64,000 bases of DNA from Salinicoccus halitifaciens (GTDB lineage Bacteria > Bacillota > Bacilli > Staphylococcales > Salinicoccaceae). Below are positions 39,043 to 49,355 of the stretch, in pieces (position 1 is the first letter of the stretch; the number at the start of each line of letters is the position of its first letter). The DNA lies in assembly GCF_021026095.1 (NCBI RefSeq), contig NZ_JAJNCU010000001.1:434001-498000 (forward strand), written 5' to 3'. A program made the position numbers and the translations under genes. The notes beneath the pieces are model-generated. The model was not told the origin of the DNA. It was given only the letters and a program-made list of their open reading frames with translations, and did no database searches.

Positions 39043-40788
39043 ATGAGTATCCCGCAGGAAACAATAGAATATGTCAGAGAAAGGACCGACATTACCGATC
39101 TGGTTTCTGGTTATCTCAAACTTGAGAAGCGGGGACGGAACTACGTCGGTCTTTGCCCTTTTCATGATGAAAAAACCCCCTCATTCAGTGTCAGTCCGGA
39201 AAAGCAGATCTGTCACTGTTTCGGTTGTAAAAAGGGCGGCAATGTTTTTCAGTTTTTAATGGAGATTGAAAACATCTCCTTCACAGAATCCGTGAAAAGG
39301 CTCGGGAAGCCGCTTGGAGTCGAAGTTTCTTCAAATGAGAGCAGGGTCGATGATGATGATATGCAGTTCATTAAAATGCATGAACATGTTTCAGATCTGT
39401 TCCATCACATTCTCATGCATACCAATGAAGGCAGCGAAGCCCTGAACTATCTTTTGGATAGGGGATTCAGCAGCGAACTGCTGAAGAAGGAAAAAATAGG
39501 TCTTGCGCCGAAGATGTCTTCGTTCACCAAAAATGCAATACTCGAGAAGGGTTTTACAGAAGAAGCGGCGTACAGTGCAGGCCTGCTTTCACGGAACGAG
39601 ACCAATTTCTCTTATTATGACCGGTTCGTCAACCGCATAATGATCCCGATAAAGAACCACCAGAACTATATTGTGGGATTCACTGCGAGAAGTCTGGACG
39701 GTTCAGAACCGAAATATTTGAACACCCCTGAGACGAAAGTATTCCAAAAACGGCATCTCATGTTCAACTTGAGCGATGCAAGGAAGTCCATCAGGAACCA
39801 GGATGAAATCATCCTGATGGAGGGCCACCTTGATGTATTGAAAGTCAAGTCGCTGAATATAGAGAATATAGTGGGGTTGATGGGCACCGCGCTGAGCGAG
39901 GAGAACATCAATCTGCTCAACCGTCTTGCCTCGAATGTAACGCTGATGTTCGACGGCGATGGGGCAGGCCAGCGGGCGACGGTGGATATAGGGGAGACTT
40001 TGCTGAAGCACGGACTGAACACATTCGTGATCCAGCTGCCCGGCGGGATGGATCCCGATGAGTACATCGAGAACAGCGGAGAAGAGAGTTTCCGTTATCT
40101 CGTAAAGAACGAGAAAAGGCATTATATCCACTTCCTTGCGGAGAAGCTGCTGAATGAAAGCATGCACAATGACCTGGCATTCTCACAAAATATCAACACT
40201 TTGACGGATCTGCTCACCTATGTGAATGATGACGCCATCAGGACAAGGCTCATACAGCATATCAGTGAGAGATACGGCATGGATAAATCTCAAATAGAAA
40301 GCAAACTTCCTGTTAGAACATCGCAAAAACGGGAAAGTGTTATACAACACACCGAAAGACTTTCCATCAGGGAAAAAAAGGAACGTTATTTCTTAAAAGC
40401 GCTCATGAACGATAAAAGCCTTTTCGAATATTCGAAAGACAGGGTGGACAGGGAAGTATTAACCTCAGACCATTATTATGGTATATTTAAAGGGTTGTGC
40501 AATTATTTTGACACTCAAGACACATTTGAAGTATCATCGTTTATCCACCAGCTTCCGCATGAACTGCTTGAAGTCGTTATAAATATTGATAATCTCAGTA
40601 TTCAAAGCGAAGTTTCGAGGGATGAAATCGATGATTACCTTGATGATTTGAGTGGAAAAAGAAACAGCGCCAAGGAAAAGCAGATTTTGTTCGCCCGCCT
40701 CAGGGAAGCCGAATCGGCCAATGACATCGATCTGCAGGCGCAGCTCATGCAGCAGCTTTTGGAAATCAACAGCAGATATAAAAGTTAG
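39043..40788 (+). CDS. dnaG: DNA primase
   Basis: 581 residues. Synthesises RNA primers. CHC2 zinc-binding domain ([11 protein letters not shown] and [10 protein letters not shown]), TOPRIM catalytic domain (EGHLDVL and FDGDGAGQ), and a C-terminal helicase-interaction domain. Forms the macromolecular-synthesis operon with rpoD. Confidence 0.98.
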   Translation: MSIPQETIEYVRERTDITDLVSGYLKLEKRGRNYVGLCPFHDEKTPSFSVSPEKQICHCFGCKKGGNVFQFLMEIENISFTESVKRLGKPLGVEVSSNESRVDDDDMQFIKMHEHVSDLFHHILMHTNEGSEALNYLLDRGFSSELLKKEKIGLAPKMSSFTKNAILEKGFTEEAAYSAGLLSRNETNFSYYDRFVNRIMIPIKNHQNYIVGFTARSLDGSEPKYLNTPETKVFQKRHLMFNLSDARKSIRNQDEIILMEGHLDVLKVKSLNIENIVGLMGTALSEENINLLNRLASNVTLMFDGDGAGQRATVDIGETLLKHGLNTFVIQLPGGMDPDEYIENSGEESFRYLVKNEKRHYIHFLAEKLLNESMHNDLAFSQNINTLTDLLTYVNDDAIRTRLIQHISERYGMDKSQIESKLPVRTSQKRESVIQHTERLSIREKKERYFLKALMNDKSLFEYSKDRVDREVLTSDHYYGIFKGLCNYFDTQDTFEVSSFIHQLPHELLEVVINIDNLSIQSEVSRDEIDDYLDDLSGKRNSAKEKQILFARLREAESANDIDLQAQLMQQLLEINSRYKS

Positions 40789-40811
40789 TAATATATTTAG
40801 GAGGTACATTT

Positions 40812-41921
40812 ATGGCTGAAAATACCGTTGGGACAACTGGAAATAAAGAAGCGGAGTTGTTTACCTCAATTGAACAAGTTAAACAGGTACTACTTGAAAA
40901 AGGGAAAAAGGAAGGGCATCTGTCACATGAAGAAATCGCTGACAAGCTGGCGAACTTTGAGCTGGATGCAGATGCTATGGATGAATTTTTTGAAGAACTC
41001 GGTGAAAATGACATCCGTCTGATAAATGAAAAAGATGCCACAGATACAGATGAAAAATTGAACCTGCATGATATGAGTGCACCACCCGGCGTAAAAATCA
41101 ATGACCCGGTCCGCATGTACCTTAAAGAAATCGGCCGCGTCGACCTCCTCAGTGCTGCTGAAGAGGTGGAACTCGCCAAGAGGATCGAACAGGGTGATGA
41201 GGTAGCGAAAAGCCGCCTCGCAGAGGCCAACCTGCGGCTTGTGGTCAGCATCGCGAAAAGATACGTCGGACGCGGAATGCTCTTCCTCGACCTGATCCAG
41301 GAAGGTAATATGGGGCTAATCAAGGCCGTCGAGAAATTCGACTTTTCAAAAGGGTTCAAATTCTCCACGTATGCAACATGGTGGATCCGCCAGGCGATCA
41401 CGAGAGCGATCGCCGACCAGGCCAGAACCATCCGCATACCCGTCCATATGGTGGAGACGATCAACAAGCTGATCAGAATCCAGCGTCAGCTGCTTCAGGA
41501 CCTCGGCCGCGAGCCGCTTCCTGAAGAGATTGGTGAAGAGATGGATCTGCCTGCTGACAAAGTGCGTGAAATTCTTAAAATTGCACAGGAGCCCGTCTCA
41601 CTTGAAACACCGATTGGTGAGGAAGACGACAGCCATCTCGGTGATTTCATCGAAGACCAGGAAGCGCAGAGCCCTTCTGACCATGCAGCTTATGAATTAT
41701 TGAAGGAACAGCTGGAAGATGTACTCGATACACTGACCGACCGTGAGGAGAACGTTCTCAGATTGCGTTTCGGGCTGGATGACGGACGTACAAGAACGCT
41801 TGAAGAAGTCGGAAAAGTCTTCGGTGTCACGCGGGAAAGAATACGTCAGATTGAAGCGAAGGCACTCAGGAAGCTGCGCCATCCAAGCAGAAGTAAAAGG
41901 CTGAAGGATTTCATGGATTAA
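40812..41921 (+). CDS. rpoD: RNA polymerase primary sigma factor (sigma A)
   Basis: 369 residues. Regions 1.1, 1.2 ([11 protein letters not shown]), 2 ([28 protein letters not shown] and [17 protein letters not shown]), 3 and 4 ([21 protein letters not shown]). The many TTGACA/TATAAT promoters in this window are its expected targets. It follows dnaG after 23 bases. Confidence 0.99.
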   Translation: MAENTVGTTGNKEAELFTSIEQVKQVLLEKGKKEGHLSHEEIADKLANFELDADAMDEFFEELGENDIRLINEKDATDTDEKLNLHDMSAPPGVKINDPVRMYLKEIGRVDLLSAAEEVELAKRIEQGDEVAKSRLAEANLRLVVSIAKRYVGRGMLFLDLIQEGNMGLIKAVEKFDFSKGFKFSTYATWWIRQAITRAIADQARTIRIPVHMVETINKLIRIQRQLLQDLGREPLPEEIGEEMDLPADKVREILKIAQEPVSLETPIGEEDDSHLGDFIEDQEAQSPSDHAAYELLKEQLEDVLDTLTDREENVLRLRFGLDDGRTRTLEEVGKVFGVTRERIRQIEAKALRKLRHPSRSKRLKDFMD

Positions 41922-41922
41922 T

Positions 41923-41948
41923 AATTACACATTAACGTGTAATTTTAT
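41923..41948 (+). terminator. Terminator after rpoD
   Basis: AATTACAC-ATTAAC-GTGTAATT followed by TTATC; a weak tail. Confidence 0.65.
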
Positions 41949-41961
41949 CTCTAAATTTATT

Positions 41962-41989
41962 TTGACATTGCTGATATTTGAGCTACAAT
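41962..41989 (+). promoter_or_regulatory. cccA promoter
   Basis: TTGACA, 16-base spacer, TACAAT. The -10 is embedded in the palindrome described next. Confidence 0.7.
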
Positions 41990-41999
41990 TATAATTGTA
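41984..41999 (+). promoter_or_regulatory. 16-bp perfect palindrome over the cccA -10, candidate operator
   Basis: TACAATTATAATTGTA is a perfect inverted repeat covering the -10 and the likely transcription start. The regulator is unknown; it does not have the odd-spaced 7-1-7 form of PerR or Fur boxes. Confidence 0.45.
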
Positions 42000-42028
42000 T
42001 ATGCATTAATATAAGGGAGGGTCAACAT

Positions 42029-42415
42029 TTGAATAAGAATCCGATTATACCATTTTTACTTATCATCTTTTTAGGTGTGGGTCTGGTGTTCCTGCTTTCT
42101 GCCCAAGGTGCAAACCAGGAGGAAGAAGGCGAGGAAGTTGCCACTGAAGAAAACGGCGAAGAAGGCTCGGAAGAAGAAGGTAATGGCGCTTCATCAGGTG
42201 ACGTCGACGCAGAAGGCGTTGCTCAGAACAGCTGTGCTTCATGTCACGGTGAAGATTTCTCAGGCGGTATGGGGCCGGCACTTGCAGGCACTGACTTGAG
42301 TGAAGAGGAGTTCACCGATATCGTCAGAAACGGGCAAGGTTCAATGCCAGCGTTCAGCGAAGACCAGGTGAGCGATGAAGAACTGACTGCAATGTATGAA
42401 ATGTGGGCAGAATAA
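42029..42415 (+). CDS. cccA: Membrane-anchored cytochrome c
   Basis: 128 residues. N-terminal transmembrane anchor (residues about 6-25), a Glu/Gly-rich acidic linker, then a small class I cytochrome c domain with the heme motif CASCH and the axial Met in GSMPAF. It carries electrons in the respiratory chain outside the membrane. The start is TTG 42029 with GGAGGG upstream. The position after rpoD corresponds to Bacillus cccA (cytochrome c550). Confidence 0.92.
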   Translation: MNKNPIIPFLLIIFLGVGLVFLLSAQGANQEEEGEEVATEENGEEGSEEEGNGASSGDVDAEGVAQNSCASCHGEDFSGGMGPALAGTDLSEEEFTDIVRNGQGSMPAFSEDQVSDEELTAMYEMWAE

Positions 42416-42426
42416 TATTTAACGGG

Positions 42427-42458
42427 AAACCTCCACGGATCGTGGAGGTTTTTATTTT
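42427..42458 (+). terminator. Terminator after cccA
   Basis: AAACCTCCACG-GAT-CGTGGAGGTTT followed by TTATTTT. Confidence 0.9.
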
Positions 42459-42472
42459 AAAGGATGGTTGGA

Positions 42473-43156
42473 ATGATAGATGAACGTTTGAAGTATGCAG
42501 CAAATCATATAAAGGGAGAAATCCTTGTAGATATCGGCTCCGATCATGCATACCTCCCAATCTATGCCATAAGGGAAGGCATGGCGGGCGGTGCGATTTG
42601 CGGTGAAGTCGCAGAGGGGCCTTATGAGGCTACATTGAAGAACATCGCATCATACGGCATGGAGGAAAAGATCGAGGCACGTCTTGGTGACGGGCTGCAC
42701 ATTTTGACTCCGGATGATGAAGTGGATACGATCACGATATGCGGGATGGGCGGACCGTTGATTGCCCGCATATTGACCGGGGGTTTTGAAAATGTCGGCG
42801 GTCATCCCCGCCTTGTCCTCCAGGCGAATAATCATATGTACCCTCTGCGGCAGGCAGTCGATAATCTGAATTACCGCATCGTCCATGAAAAAGTGCTGAA
42901 GCTCGGGAAGCATTTTTACGAAATCATCGTATGCGATTACGATGAAAACCGGAAAAGGATGTCGCAGAAGGAACTGCATTTCGGCCCTTTGAACCTTGTG
43001 GAGAGGGAAGAGGCGTTTCTTAAAAAAATCAAATGGGAATATGACCATCAGAAGAGGATATTTGAAAGTATCGACGGCGGCAGAAATCCGGATAAGAAAG
43101 AAGAAATTAAATCCAAAATCAAACTTTTAGAAGAGGTGTTGGAAGATGAAGATTAA
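42473..43156 (+). CDS. trmK: tRNA m1A22 methyltransferase TrmK
   Basis: 227 residues. SAM-dependent methylation of adenine 22 in tRNA. Motif I is VDIGSDHAYLP, followed by TICGMGGPLIARIL. ATG 42473 is chosen because AAAGGA is eight bases upstream; ATG 42464 is adjacent to that site. It overlaps nif3 by 11 bases. Confidence 0.95.
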   Translation: MIDERLKYAANHIKGEILVDIGSDHAYLPIYAIREGMAGGAICGEVAEGPYEATLKNIASYGMEEKIEARLGDGLHILTPDDEVDTITICGMGGPLIARILTGGFENVGGHPRLVLQANNHMYPLRQAVDNLNYRIVHEKVLKLGKHFYEIIVCDYDENRKRMSQKELHFGPLNLVEREEAFLKKIKWEYDHQKRIFESIDGGRNPDKKEEIKSKIKLLEEVLEDED

Positions 43157-44228
43157 GGAACTTTTACAGGAACTTGATGAGATCGCGCCTTTCAAGGACA
43201 GTGAGGACTGGGACAATACCGGCCTCCTCGTCGGTGATATGGAAGATGAGGTCACCGGCATCCTGACAGCCCTCGACTGCGCGCTTGAAACGGTCGATGA
43301 AGCAGTGGGTAACGGTTTTAATACAATCATTGCACACCATCCTTTAATTTTCCCGAAAATCTCGGCAGTGACTGAAGACTTCTACGGCAGGATCATCAGG
43401 AAACTGATCAAAAATGACGTCAACCTCATAGTGATGCACACGAACCTCGATCACCAGCCGGAAGGTGTCAGTCATATGATCGCCGAAGCCCTCGGGTTCA
43501 ACGGCACGGAAATACTGATCCCAAAAAAGTATGAACTGAAGAAATTGAGGGTCAACATACCAGCTGAGAACAAGGAAGAACTGAAACAGGGCCTTTCAGA
43601 AAGCGGTGTGGGCAACCAGGGTGATTACAGTGAGTGCTTCTTCGAATACCCGATCACCGGCCAGTTCAGGCCGAACGAGGATGCGAATCCACATATCGGC
43701 ACCAACAATGAGCTTGAAATCGTCGATGAATATATCGTCGAGGCAATATTCGAGTCCGATGAACAGGATAAGGTCATTGATGCATTATTGAAGGTTCATC
43801 CATATGAAGAGCCGGCATTTGATATATTCACGATCAACAACGTACCGAACAAGGGCCTCGGCGTGAAGTTCGATTACCAAGGTTCCCTCGAGTCATTGGC
43901 GGCGTTGATTGAGGAGAAGACCGGCGGAAGGATTGTAAACGCCGTGAAGGGAAATGATAAGGAAATATTAACGGCAGGCATCATCGGCGGCTCCGGGATG
44001 GGTTATGCAGACGATGCCTTCAGGCAGGGGATCGACGTGCTGATCACGGGCGATGTCAAATACCATGAAGCCTATGATGCAAAACTCCTCGGCCGCAACA
44101 TCATAGACGCCGGACACTATCTTGAGTCATTCATGGCAGAAGGTCTTGAAGATCTGATACGCCGTAAAATGGATATTAAAGTCGCTGCGAGCAAAGTGGA
44201 TACGGACCCATTCCAAAACAGAAAATAA
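43146..44228 (+). CDS. yqfO: Nif3-like dinuclear metal center protein (YqfO)
   Basis: 360 residues. NIF3/DUF34 family, annotated in some genomes as GTP cyclohydrolase 1 type 2, with real function uncertain. Metal ligands are in AHHPLIF, HTNLDH and the C-terminal DAGHYLESF. A CutA/PII-like domain is inserted in the middle (about residues 125-230), as usual in Gram-positives. Paired with trmK. Confidence 0.93.
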   Translation: MKIKELLQELDEIAPFKDSEDWDNTGLLVGDMEDEVTGILTALDCALETVDEAVGNGFNTIIAHHPLIFPKISAVTEDFYGRIIRKLIKNDVNLIVMHTNLDHQPEGVSHMIAEALGFNGTEILIPKKYELKKLRVNIPAENKEELKQGLSESGVGNQGDYSECFFEYPITGQFRPNEDANPHIGTNNELEIVDEYIVEAIFESDEQDKVIDALLKVHPYEEPAFDIFTINNVPNKGLGVKFDYQGSLESLAALIEEKTGGRIVNAVKGNDKEILTAGIIGGSGMGYADDAFRQGIDVLITGDVKYHEAYDAKLLGRNIIDAGHYLESFMAEGLEDLIRRKMDIKVAASKVDTDPFQNRK

Positions 44229-44240
44229 AAAACTATCCTT

Positions 44241-44287
44241 TTTACAGGATTTACACAATTTTTACATCCCCCTAATATACATTTACA
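44241..44287 (+). promoter_or_regulatory. PhoP-box-like repeats upstream of the phnD-like operon
   Basis: TTTACA occurs at 44241, 44250, 44261 and 44282; the pair at 44250/44261 has the 11-bp period of B. subtilis PhoP boxes (TT[A/T/C]A[C/T]A, N5). A degenerate CTAATA at 44272 fills the next register. Suggests induction by phosphate starvation; inference from the motif. Confidence 0.65.
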
Positions 44288-44356
44288 TGTTCACCATATC
44301 AGGTTAATAAACCACTGATATTATGTGAAGCAGTAATCATATTAGGAGGATTTTTT

Positions 44357-45277
44357 ATGAGAAGAATTGCTTTATTGTTGATGGGCGCATTATTTGCTGT
44401 TGTCCTTGGAGCCTGCAGCGCGCAGAGCGAAGCGGGGGATACAGTGGATGCTTCAGACGGTAACGGGGAAGCACGCGGTGATGACTGGCCCGAATCCGTG
44501 ACATTCGCTGTAGCGGGCATCGAAGGGCAGGAGGAATTGCTGCTGCGCTTTGAAGCGTTCGAGGAGACGATGGAGGACATGCTTGATACGGAGGTGGAAC
44601 TTTTTGCGCTTTCCGACAGGACCGTCTCGTCCACGGCACTGGAATACGGTCAGGTCGACATCGTACTGTCCGGACCATCTGAATACATATTATCAAAAGA
44701 AGCGAAACCTGAAATCGAGCTTGCCGGCGGTGTCCACAGGGCCGACGGACATTATCACGTCGTCTTCATCGCAAGTGAAGAAAGCGGGATTGAATCACTC
44801 GATGATGCAGTGGGCGAAACGATTGCCATGAAAGATACCGGTTCGACGTCCGGACATATCGGGCCGAGCGGCGTGCTGGTCGATGAAGGTTATGACCTGG
44901 ATGCAGATTTTGATATCCAGCTGCTGGGGGACAGCTCCCTTGAGGCACTGCTGAACGGTGAGGTTGATGTCATGGCGGACGGCGTCAAGCACTGGCATAC
45001 CATCCAGGAAGAAGGGCTTGAAGATGACTTCAGGCTGATTTATGAAGGGGAGCCGCTGCCGGCAGATCCGTTCATACTGAATGATACCCTGCCCGAAGAA
45101 TTTAAAGAAGAGTTCCTGAACATACTGATGGAAAATGAAGAAGAGGTGCTGGATGCGATATTATCCAGTGAGGAGAACGACAAATATGAAGACGGCGGCA
45201 TCATCGAAGTTTCCGATGAGGACTATGACAACATGAGGGAAACCTACGAAATTTTAGGCCTGGAGATCGAGGAATAA
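44357..45277 (+). CDS. phnD: PhnD-family phosphonate/phosphate-ester substrate-binding lipoprotein (copy 1)
   Basis: 306 residues. Signal peptide with lipobox LGAC (Cys about residue 21), acidic linker, then a periplasmic-binding-protein fold of the PhnD/PtxB type (FAVAGIEGQEELLLRFEAF, ALEYGQVDIVLSGPSEYI, MKDTGSTSGHIGPSG). It delivers a phosphonate, phosphite or related ligand to the PhnC/PhnE pair that follows; the exact ligand cannot be read from sequence. It is a paralogue of the lipoprotein at 53269-54159. Confidence 0.88.
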   Translation: MRRIALLLMGALFAVVLGACSAQSEAGDTVDASDGNGEARGDDWPESVTFAVAGIEGQEELLLRFEAFEETMEDMLDTEVELFALSDRTVSSTALEYGQVDIVLSGPSEYILSKEAKPEIELAGGVHRADGHYHVVFIASEESGIESLDDAVGETIAMKDTGSTSGHIGPSGVLVDEGYDLDADFDIQLLGDSSLEALLNGEVDVMADGVKHWHTIQEEGLEDDFRLIYEGEPLPADPFILNDTLPEEFKEEFLNILMENEEEVLDAILSSEENDKYEDGGIIEVSDEDYDNMRETYEILGLEIEE

Positions 45278-45278
45278 T

Positions 45279-46088
45279 ATGAATGCGATTGAAGTGAACA
45301 AAGTCAGGAAAGTCTACAATCAGCGGGATGTCGCATTGGATGGTGTATCGTTCACCATTAAAGAGGGTGAAAGTGTCGTCATACTCGGGCACAACGGTTC
45401 CGGGAAGTCCACGCTCTTCCGTACATTGACGGGATTCGAGGAACCGACCGAAGGGTCCGTCACATTACTCGGCCGGGAAGTGGACCCCGGGAAGCGGCGT
45501 CATCTGCGCGAAACCAGGAAGAAAGTCGGCATGGTATTCCAGGCTTTCGGCCTTGTCGATAACGTTTCGGTATTTCAAAACGTATTGTTCGGTGCATTGG
45601 GGCAGGTCAAGTTTGCACCGGCAACCTACAGCTTATTTGCTTCGGAAGCCCTTAGAACACGTGCAATGGAGTGCCTCGACAGGGTGGGTCTTGCCCACTT
45701 GTCGGAAAGGCGGGCGGACAGGCTTTCAGGCGGGCAGAAACAGCGGATCGCGATTGCGAGGATGCTCATGCAGGACCCGGAAATCATTTTGGCGGATGAG
45801 CCGATAGCAAGCCTCGATCCGAAAGCGGGCAGGGAAGTCATGGATCTGCTGGCCGACATCGCTGCTGAAAGGAACATCACGCTGCTGATGATCCTGCACC
45901 AGATTCCGATTGCCAAAAAATATGCCGACCGTTTCATCGCACTGAAAAATGGTGAAGTGTTTGCTGATAATAATGTCTCCGTCATCGATGAAGATTTTGA
46001 GACGGCACTTTTCGGCAGTGAGGGGCCAAAAGACCCTCCTGCTGACGAAAAACCCGGATCTATGGAACAGGAGGCTAAAAGCTTATGA
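45279..46088 (+). CDS. phnC: PhnC-like ABC transporter ATPase
   Basis: 269 residues. Walker A GHNGSGKST, signature LSGGQKQRIAIARML, Walker B ILADEPIASLDP and H-loop LHQ. Closest to phosphonate importers by organisation (D-C-E). The ATG is two bases after the phnD stop. The C-terminal 25 residues are a polar tail. Confidence 0.9.
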   Translation: MNAIEVNKVRKVYNQRDVALDGVSFTIKEGESVVILGHNGSGKSTLFRTLTGFEEPTEGSVTLLGREVDPGKRRHLRETRKKVGMVFQAFGLVDNVSVFQNVLFGALGQVKFAPATYSLFASEALRTRAMECLDRVGLAHLSERRADRLSGGQKQRIAIARMLMQDPEIILADEPIASLDPKAGREVMDLLADIAAERNITLLMILHQIPIAKKYADRFIALKNGEVFADNNVSVIDEDFETALFGSEGPKDPPADEKPGSMEQEAKSL

Positions 46089-46870
46089 GTCCGACGCCTC
46101 CAAAAAGATTTGAAAAGCCGTCGATCTGGTCTTTCATTCTGATACTCGTCGTTCTTCTGTTTCTCGTGACCGGCATCAATAATGCCAACATCACATTAAG
46201 CCGTGTAATCGGCGGCGTTATGAACATCGGGGATTTCCTGGCACAGGCCTTCCCGCCTGATTTCAGCCGTATCGGCCCGATAATGAGTGCCATGGTTGAA
46301 ACTTTCGAGATGGCGCTGGTGGGCACGCTGGCGGGTGTAATCATATCCATACCTGTTGCGCTCCTGTCTTCCAGGACGACGAATTCGATTTCATTCCTGC
46401 GCTCTCTGACGAGAGGGGCAGTGACGGTCATGAGGACTGTGCCCGACCTTGTATGGGCATTGCTCTTCGTGATTGCCGTAGGGCTCGGTCCTTTTGCAGG
46501 GATATTGACGATCACCATCGACACGATCGGCTTTTGTGCCAGGTTCTTCTCGGAAAGGATCGATGAGCTGGATAAGAAACCTAAAGAGGCGCTTGAATCC
46601 ACAGGATCCGGATATTTCGGTGTCATTACAGGTTCAGTGCTGCCGCAGGCCACCCCGTCATTTGTGGGTACAAGCCTGTTTGCACTGGAGAAATCGATCA
46701 GGGGTGCGACTGTTCTCGGCCTGGTCGGTGCCGGCGGCATCGGGGTTGAACTCAGTGCACAAATGTCACTGAGAAACTTCGATCAGGCATTGATGATCAT
46801 CATCATCATTTTGATACTTGTCCTGGTAGTGGAGAACATCTCACAGAGAATACGTGCAAAGTATATATAA
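46085..46870 (+). CDS. phnE: PhnE-like ABC transporter permease
   Basis: 261 residues with about six membrane helices. The coupling EAA-type loop is seen in KEALESTGSGYFGVITGSVLPQATPSF. Its ATG overlaps the phnC stop. Only one permease gene is present, implying a homodimeric pore. A strong terminator shared with ispH follows. Confidence 0.9.
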   Translation: MSPTPPKRFEKPSIWSFILILVVLLFLVTGINNANITLSRVIGGVMNIGDFLAQAFPPDFSRIGPIMSAMVETFEMALVGTLAGVIISIPVALLSSRTTNSISFLRSLTRGAVTVMRTVPDLVWALLFVIAVGLGPFAGILTITIDTIGFCARFFSERIDELDKKPKEALESTGSGYFGVITGSVLPQATPSFVGTSLFALEKSIRGATVLGLVGAGGIGVELSAQMSLRNFDQALMIIIIILILVLVVENISQRIRAKYI

Positions 46871-46875
46871 AAAGC

Positions 46876-46916
46876 AAAAGAGCATCCCTCCAGGTGAACT
46901 GGAGGGATGCTCTTTT
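46876..46916. terminator. Bidirectional terminator between phnE and ispH
   Basis: 18-bp perfect stem (AAAAGAGCATCCCTCCAG / CTGGAGGGATGCTCTTTT, loop GTGAA), symmetric A and T flanks for both converging units. Confidence 0.95.
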
Positions 46917-46920
46917 ATCA

Positions 46921-47883
46921 TTATTTCATAATTTCAACCGGTTTCGGTTTTTTGATTTTTGGAAGGATCTTATCTTTCGGCACCTTCGACTGAGGTGCTT
47001 CATATGACTCTTCATTGTATTTGTTCAAGTAATCAATCACTTCCCTGACGATCGGTGTCGGGGTGGAGGCGCCTGCAGTGACTGCAACCGAGTTGATGCC
47101 TTTCAGCCAGTCCGTATCGAGTTCACTGAGCGAGCTGATGCGGTATGCATTCGTGTGGGCGATTTCCTTTGATACTTGTGCGAGCCTGTTGGAGTTGTTG
47201 CTCTTCGGATCGCCGACGACGATCAGCAGCTCTGCCTGATCTGCCTGTTCGGCGACCGCTTCCTGGCGCACCTGAGTCGCCATGCAGATTTCCTGCTGGA
47301 CCTCGATATGCGGATATCTTCTCTTCAGCTCATCCATCAGGTGGCCGACGTCCCACTGGCTCATCGTCGTCTGGTTCGTCACAATCAATTTCCTCTCCTG
47401 CAGCACATCAGGCAGCAGTTCGATATCATCCATCGTCTCGACGAGATGCACGTGCTCAGGATTCACACCGACTGCACCTTCAGGCTCAGGATGCCCTTTT
47501 TTGCCGATGTATACGACATCGTATCCTTTTTCCGTCTTATCACGTATCAGATCATGCGTCACCTGGACGTCCGGGCAGGTCGCGTCAATGCAGGTGAGCC
47601 CCTTTTCCTTTGCCCGCCTTTTGACTTCAGGGGACACGCCGTGCGCCGTGAAAATCACAGTGCCTTCATTGATGTTTTCCAGGATTTCAAGCCTGTTCGG
47701 TCCGTCGAGCGTAACGATGCCATCCTCTTCAAAAGCGTCTGTCACATGTTTGTTGTGCACAATCATACCCAAAATATATATCGGCCTCGGCAATGTTTTG
47801 TCCATCGATGCATTCCTTGCGATGACCATGGCATCGACAACACCGTAACAATAGCCGCGTGGTGTTATTTTTATAATATCCAT
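46921..47883 (-). CDS. ispH: 4-Hydroxy-3-methylbut-2-enyl diphosphate reductase
   Basis: 320 residues. Fe-S enzyme for the last step of the MEP isoprenoid pathway, producing IPP and DMAPP. It shows [10 protein letters not shown] with the first cluster Cys, TFHGVSP-like ([10 protein letters not shown]), DATCPDV and AGASTP. The start at 47883 ([14 protein letters not shown]) fits the GAGGAGG spacing and family start better than 47892. A TATAAT at 47913-47908 could be its -10. Confidence 0.96.
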   Translation of the reverse strand: MDIIKITPRGYCYGVVDAMVIARNASMDKTLPRPIYILGMIVHNKHVTDAFEEDGIVTLDGPNRLEILENINEGTVIFTAHGVSPEVKRRAKEKGLTCIDATCPDVQVTHDLIRDKTEKGYDVVYIGKKGHPEPEGAVGVNPEHVHLVETMDDIELLPDVLQERKLIVTNQTTMSQWDVGHLMDELKRRYPHIEVQQEICMATQVRQEAVAEQADQAELLIVVGDPKSNNSNRLAQVSKEIAHTNAYRISSLSELDTDWLKGINSVAVTAGASTPTPIVREVIDYLNKYNEESYEAPQSKVPKDKILPKIKKPKPVEIMK

Positions 47884-48024
47884 AGAGTACATTCCTCCTC
47901 AATAATCATTATACCTGTTCCCGCATCCAATTGAAATCATCATGAAGTCCGAAATTACATTATAGCATGTATTGTATATATCAGTTATAATTGAGTTCGA
48001 ATTCAATAATGAAAAGGTGATACT

Positions 48025-49338
48025 ATGAGTCACGCATTTAAACGTTTCAACTTTAATGATTCTTTACTTGAAGCCATTAAATCAATAAATTTCACACACC
48101 CGACACTGGTGCAGGAAAAAGTCATACCCAAAATCCAGAAAGGTGAGAACGTCGTTGCAATGAGTGAAACCGGCAGCGGTAAATCCCATGCTTTTTTATT
48201 GCCGATCATTGAAAGCATTGACGCGGGCCAAAACTCAACTCAATCTATAATTCTAGCACCTACAAGGGAACTTGCAAGTCAGCTGTTCCAGATGACCAAT
48301 GAGATCCTGGAGCATTACAGGGAAATCAGGACGACTTTATTCATCGGCGGGACGGATTTCAGCAAAGATGTTGAAAAGGCTGAAAAGTCGCCCCAGATCG
48401 TCATCGGCACCCCGACGCGCATCAAGGAGCTGATGCAGGAAGGTGCACTCAAGATCCGTCAGTCGAAGTCAATCGTCATCGACGAAGCCGACCTGATGAT
48501 CGACCTAGGTTTTCTGGAAGATGTGGACATCCTGGCAAATGCCCTGCAGGAGGAGGCACAGTTCCTCGTGTTCTCCGCCACAATCCCGGAAATGCTCCAG
48601 CAGTTCCTCCAAAAATATATCGGTCATGTTGAAACCATCATTATTGATCAGCCCAGGAATAAAGCTTCCATAGAATACCTGCTTGTCCCTGTAAAAGGGG
48701 ATGATAAGATGGCGAAAGTCAAAGAGCTGACAGATGTCATCACACCGTATATCGGAATCATTTTCGCAAATTCCAAAGCCCGGGCGGATGAACTGTTCGA
48801 CTATTTGAGGCAGGAGAACCTGAATGTCGGCATCTTCCACGGCGGCCTCAAGCCGCGTGAGCGGACCAAGGAAATCAAAAATATCAGGGAACTGAAGTAT
48901 GAGTGGGTCATAGCAAGTGATCTTGCTGCACGCGGCCTCGATATTGACGGTGCCTCCCATGTGATCAACTACGACATCCCGAGGGACATTGAATTCTTCA
49001 CACACCGTGTGGGCCGTGTCGGACGCGGACAGTATGAAGGTGTGGCGATCACGATTTATACGCCGGATGAAGAAGGACTGATCGATCAGCTTGAGAAGAA
49101 AGGCTATGAGTTCAGGCACGAGGACGTCAAACAGGGCGAGCTGCAACCGGTCAAATCACGGACTGCACGCGTCAACAGGAAAAAAAACCAGAAAGATATC
49201 GGCCAGGATCTGAAACATAAAGTCAGGAAGCCGAAGAAAGTCAAGCCGGGCTATAAAAAGAAGATGTCCAGAGAGCTCGGTGAATTGAAGCAGAAAGCAA
49301 GACGCCAGCATGCGAAAGCAGCGAAGAAGAAAAAATAA
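48025..49338 (+). CDS. cshB: DEAD-box RNA helicase CshB
   Basis: 437 residues. Cold-shock type RNA helicase. Motifs: Q region (FTHPTLVQ), I SETGSGKS, Ia [14 protein letters not shown] (VIDEADLM), [17 protein letters not shown]. Basic C-terminal tail ([26 protein letters not shown]-like) for RNA binding. It precedes nfo as in staphylococci. Confidence 0.95.
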   Translation: MSHAFKRFNFNDSLLEAIKSINFTHPTLVQEKVIPKIQKGENVVAMSETGSGKSHAFLLPIIESIDAGQNSTQSIILAPTRELASQLFQMTNEILEHYREIRTTLFIGGTDFSKDVEKAEKSPQIVIGTPTRIKELMQEGALKIRQSKSIVIDEADLMIDLGFLEDVDILANALQEEAQFLVFSATIPEMLQQFLQKYIGHVETIIIDQPRNKASIEYLLVPVKGDDKMAKVKELTDVITPYIGIIFANSKARADELFDYLRQENLNVGIFHGGLKPRERTKEIKNIRELKYEWVIASDLAARGLDIDGASHVINYDIPRDIEFFTHRVGRVGRGQYEGVAITIYTPDEEGLIDQLEKKGYEFRHEDVKQGELQPVKSRTARVNRKKNQKDIGQDLKHKVRKPKKVKPGYKKKMSRELGELKQKARRQHAKAAKKKK

Positions 49339-49355
49339 TCGTTAAGGATGGTAAT

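Noticed and set aside
40766-41467. 233-codon minus-strand frame
   Set aside because: Antisense to rpoD, no start signal, serine-rich shadow composition.
47176-47934. 252-codon plus-strand frame
   Set aside because: Antisense to ispH, which carries all conserved Fe-S motifs on the minus strand.
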